From the NCBI RefSeq assembly GCF_000702065.1, contig NZ_JNKN01000005.1, positions 103,745 through 167,744 on the forward strand: a stretch of 64,000 nt of DNA. Reading direction: 5' to 3'. Both the position numbers and the translations under genes were made by a program. A model generated the notes under the pieces. That model was not told where the DNA came from. It did not search any database and saw only the letters and a program-made list of their open reading frames with translations. Each line of letters opens with the position of its first letter. Positions within the stretch are counted from its first letter, which is position 1. This DNA is from Kandleria vitulina DSM 20405. Lineage in GTDB: Bacteria > Bacillota_I > Bacilli_A > Erysipelotrichales > Coprobacillaceae. Positions 63,809 through 64,000 of this stretch are shown one piece after another.

Positions 63809-64000
63809 TGTCACATTATCATCAAAAATTAAAGAGAATTAAAAAATTACAATATAAATATGAGTGAGCGTATATACTTTATAAACACCTTTCCTTTAAA
63901 ATATTATGGCACTTTTCCAAGTAGCGGGCTATCCTGATTGATGGGGTGTCACTAATTGAGGGAAAATGCCTTTCCCACGAAAGTGGAAAGATAAAATCGA
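63809..64000 (+). other. Right-edge intergenic sequence
   Basis: No gene is recognised in the last 190 bp. CTTTCCCAC (63970-63978) and GTGGAAAG (63983-63990) form a hairpin with one bulge near the edge, which may belong to a feature outside the window. Confidence 0.4.

Overview
The window is A+T-rich chromosomal DNA of a low-G+C Gram-positive bacterium. Sortase-anchored pilins, Shine-Dalgarno-led genes and the block pcrA-ligA-camS-gatC-gatA-gatB point to the Firmicutes. The overall mix (UPF0223, ylbF-rsmD-coaD, pyrK-pyrD, YjdF, Mbeg1-like lipase) resembles gut Erysipelotrichia such as Catenibacterium, Kandleria or Sharpea. That placement is an inference from gene content. No rRNA or tRNA gene was recognised.

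Positions 1-12,100 are an accessory island. It holds a type I restriction-modification locus in the order hsdM (cut by the window edge), hsdS, a membrane-anchored coiled-coil protein, a tyrosine recombinase, a DUF1643 gene, a second hsdS, a frameshifted SWIM zinc-finger gene and hsdR. The two hsdS genes lie in the same direction and share three short identical repeats (start, centre, 3' end) around the recombinase, so target-recognition domains could be exchanged. Downstream are a dead IS1595-type element, a complete-looking IS30 element and gene debris. A stand-alone nuclease-like gene at 12,151 closes the region.

Positions 13,150-34,400 are mostly core genome: a divergent dprA-like gene, rhomboid protease, galU, def (minus strand), a SEDS (ftsW/rodA) gene, ylbF-rsmD-coaD, pyrK-pyrD, pcrA, ligA, camS, gatCAB, an rlmD-type rRNA methyltransferase, an XRE regulator with membrane tail and an unknown exported protein.

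Positions 34,480-45,440 are more variable: a Vat-like acetyltransferase, a broken alpha/beta hydrolase, a NERD-nuclease/helicase, yjdF on the minus strand behind a yjdF-motif riboswitch, an AEC permease, tag, a three-gene operon (stand-alone adenylation enzyme, GNAT, esterase), a lipase-like protein and mgtE.

Positions 45,440-63,810 hold two tandem paralogous pilus operons. Each encodes a large fibro-slime/Cna-B adhesin (LPNSG), a major pilin (LPSTG), two class C sortases, a small Cna-B pilin (IPQTG) and a third smaller sortase. Operon B also carries an 88-residue signal-peptidase-like protein. A perfect 13-bp stem-loop separates the major pilin from the first sortase in both operons. Patches of near-identical DNA suggest gene conversion between them. 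This duplicated system and the recombinase-linked hsdS pair are the most interesting parts of the window.
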